A stretch of 64,000 nt of DNA, taken from contig MPNW01000068.1 in NCBI GenBank assembly GCA_011800805.1, positions 65,487 through 129,486 on the forward strand, in the 5' to 3' direction. The stretch's first letter is position 1, and every line of letters starts with the position of its first letter. The translations under genes were made by a program, and so were the position numbers. The notes below the pieces were generated by a model. It was given only the letters and a program-made list of their open reading frames with translations, did not search any database and was not told where the DNA came from. Positions 61,469 through 64,000 of the stretch are shown piece after piece. The DNA comes from Hirudo medicinalis (Eukaryota; Annelida; Clitellata; Hirudinida; Hirudinidae).

Positions 61469-64000
61469 CAGGCGTCGCATGTTCACAGGCGAATAAAGCG
61501 AGGATTTTTCTCAGCTGGATTCGCTTCTTTGATATCATTTGAACTTCCACGTTTCCAAGAAATTAAAAACAACGTTCAACTCGACTTTTCTCACGTCTGA
61601 AGTTTTGAGTCAATAATTTAAAAAAACGCACTTATTATTTTTAACTCATAAAGTTTTTATTGAACGAGACAAGAAAAGATAATGAAAAACACTTCTTGTG
61701 GTTTCGGGAAGATCAGCGAGAAATATTTGAGGTCACGTTGGCGCCACAAACTCTGTGGCTATTTTTGATTGAACGAAGGAAATGATTGACATAAAATCTT
61801 GATGTTGCTAGCTGAACATAATCGTTGTTACTTTTTGACAGGTTGTTTCTTACTGGACGATTATTTATGCAAGTTCTAAAATATTTTCGACATCTTAAAA
61901 TCTGAAGTCAAAGGTTTCCTTGTCTGCCACAACAACTTCCAACTTAAAAACTTAAAGTGCTGGACAAACTTTCGAAAACTTTCCCTGGGGCGATAGGTCA
62001 AGAAGCAATCTCTGTTTCCGACTTAAACTCGAGAAATCATGAAAATAATCTCGTTAATTAGTTAGCTCTCCAATTATTCAATTCGTTACTCAAATCAACG
62101 AATTGACCGAGTTTCGTACAATGCTTCGAAGTAATTCGCTTATCAGCAGTCTTGTTTCCAGCACTCACTCGAATGAATTGCCGTAAAGATGAGAGTCTTT
62201 CTCATCTGCCTTGTTCAGCTTTTTAACTTCATGCCGACAGTTGAGCAGTTTATTACGATTTTAGTTCGAGTAAATGTGCCAAAACGTGAGTTGATGAAAA
62301 CGTGGCTCCAAGAAATTGTTCGCCTTCCCATTCCTGGAAATGCTATGTTTTTGGAGTTCCCAAGAATTTATCGTAACGAATGTTCAAGCATTTAATATTT
62401 TCGTAAATTCACAACTTGGGGATTCTTCCAATGATCAAAATATCTTAGATTTTATAAGAAGAATGTTCTTGCAGAGTTGAGGTCGGAGTTTCTTCTTCTT
62501 GGACCAAAATTCGAAAATGCTTTTAATGAGTTCTGCTGTTTGCCTTGAAGTCCTAGTTGAAATTTCAGGTGGTCACAAGACGTTGGAGAAATCCAAGAAT
62601 AAACGAATAATACGAATGAAAATCTTTAAAGTGCGATCTTTATTAAAATAAAGTGTGACTTTATTTTGTCGAAAATGTCGCAGTTCGTCAAATGCAATTA
62701 TGGTTAAATCTCTAATTCTAACTAGAAATCAAGTAATAAATCAATCTAACCACGGCCTCTAATAGATTAGCAAAGCGAACTCTGTATGGAATGGCTGACA
62801 ATTTTTAAAGTGACGTAAATCCATTAATGGACTACAACGCCAGAAGGCATGTCTGTCTGTTTTGTATGCAAACTTAAATACAAATAATTCGGTGATGACT
62901 GAAACATACTCAAATGTGCAACAATATTTTTTATTTCAACCTTAAAACACATTCTTCTGCAAACCACTTGAAAATCTCTTGCCTATGTAAAACTCCGGCC
63001 AGCTGAAGCACAATCGTCAATTATCGAAATAATTACAAATAATATTTTTTCTCTATGGTTAATAGATGCTCTCATTATTTGTTATTATATACTTAATCTT
63101 GTATTTAATTTCCTTTATTTTTCCTATTTATTTGCTACAAATTATAAATAGTTAATAAGAAATAATTTCTTAATAACAATCAATAATATTTATTTCAATT
63201 TTTAATTTGTTTAGGTCTCAATCATTGCCTGATAAACATAACTCAATTCAACAGAGGACTTCATTTCATTTATTTTCTGGAGGAGGAGGAGAAAAATTTT
63301 GCTTAACTTGGATAAAAACAAAATTATTTTATTTTATTATAAATTGATTGTTATTAATGCCTCAACATTTTAATTATCGAATTACATAATCGTTACCATT
63401 GCCATTGCCATCGTCGTCGTCGTCAGGATATTTCAATTCCAAGCACTTATTACAGTAGCTGTATTTCGATCACCTCACGATTTAGCAAGTTAATATTGTT
63501 GATTAAGTATTTGTGTTTGCAAATAAATAAATATCAATAATTGTTGCTACCTTTAAGAAGTACTAGTCTATTTAATAACGCTGCCAGATAATTACAATCC
63601 ATTCGCTGCTAAAAAAAAAAAGTGACGAAAATAAATTATAATTCATATATCCATTAGGCACCAGTGAAAAATAACTTTTTTTTAAAAATGAATTGCTTCA
63701 AGCTGGAGTAATTAAATCATGCCATATTATGACAGTATTTAAAATTTCAAAGATGTAGGATGCTCCATTCCAATCTTAATCGCATGTTCATTTCTGCATT
63801 TTATGGCCTTATCATATGAAACATAGTCCCTTAGATACTATTTTGATCTAATTAATTTAAATTTTTGCCACAATCACTTAATATGAGTTTATTGACTACA
63901 TAACTAAGTTTATAACTAAGATAAATTGTAGTTTTTTTTTGTCTTAAAACATTTCCTGTCCATCCTACTCTTGCATTTTGCAAGAATTAGGTTACTTCTT
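61469..64000. other. AT-rich tail of the window without recognised genes
   Basis: No supported exon. A plus-strand open frame at 62189-62395 begins with a hydrophobic MRVFLICLVQLFNF, but it has no homology or splice support. A short GTC tract is near 63411-63425. Confidence 0.4.

Noticed and set aside
62189..62395. Small plus-strand frame with a hydrophobic N-terminus resembling a secreted peptide
   Set aside because: There is no homology, conserved cysteines, cleavage motifs or partner exons; short hydrophobic frames arise easily in AT-rich DNA.

Overview
This is animal nuclear DNA: AT-rich, with small GT/AG-bounded exons, short introns, long microsatellites and decayed retrotransposons. 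Ciliary CFAP52, a Cys-loop receptor, a receptor tyrosine phosphatase and an ephrin make it a bilaterian animal. TTAGGG-type repeats and the compact intron-rich genes would suit a lophotrochozoan such as an annelid or mollusc, but that placement is inference. Exons were assembled by hand from splice sites, reading phase and family similarity, so single boundaries may be off by a base or more.

Layout. 0-1 kb: three exons of a Cys-loop ligand-gated channel (minus), running off the left edge. 1.3-12.6 kb: mostly repeats, a LINE fragment and a few orphan exons. 12.7-19.5 kb: a ubiquitin-specific protease (minus) with a RING-like finger inside its catalytic domain. 21.1-25.2 kb: an unrecognised helical protein (minus) with a dead hAT transposon in an intron. 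26.1-27.6 kb: LIN37 of the MuvB/DREAM complex (plus). 28.8-41.6 kb: a large receptor-type tyrosine phosphatase (minus) with EGF-like modules, a kringle, FN3 domains, one membrane helix and two phosphatase domains. 43.8-47.6 kb: CFAP52/WDR16 (minus) with a duplicated 100-nt exon pair that looks mutually exclusive. 47.9-49.9 kb: GOLT1 (minus), whose last intron holds an antisense LINE. 50.3-52.0 kb: calumenin (plus), divergent from GOLT1. 53.4-54.5 kb: a second LINE family. 55.3-61.1 kb: an ephrin (minus), complete in seven phase-compatible exons. 61.5-64 kb: nothing recognisable.

The genes are unrelated housekeeping, ciliary and signalling genes, not one pathway. The best leads are the CFAP52 exon pair, the kringle-bearing receptor phosphatase, the RING-USP combination, and the LINE lying beside a GOLT1 splice donor.
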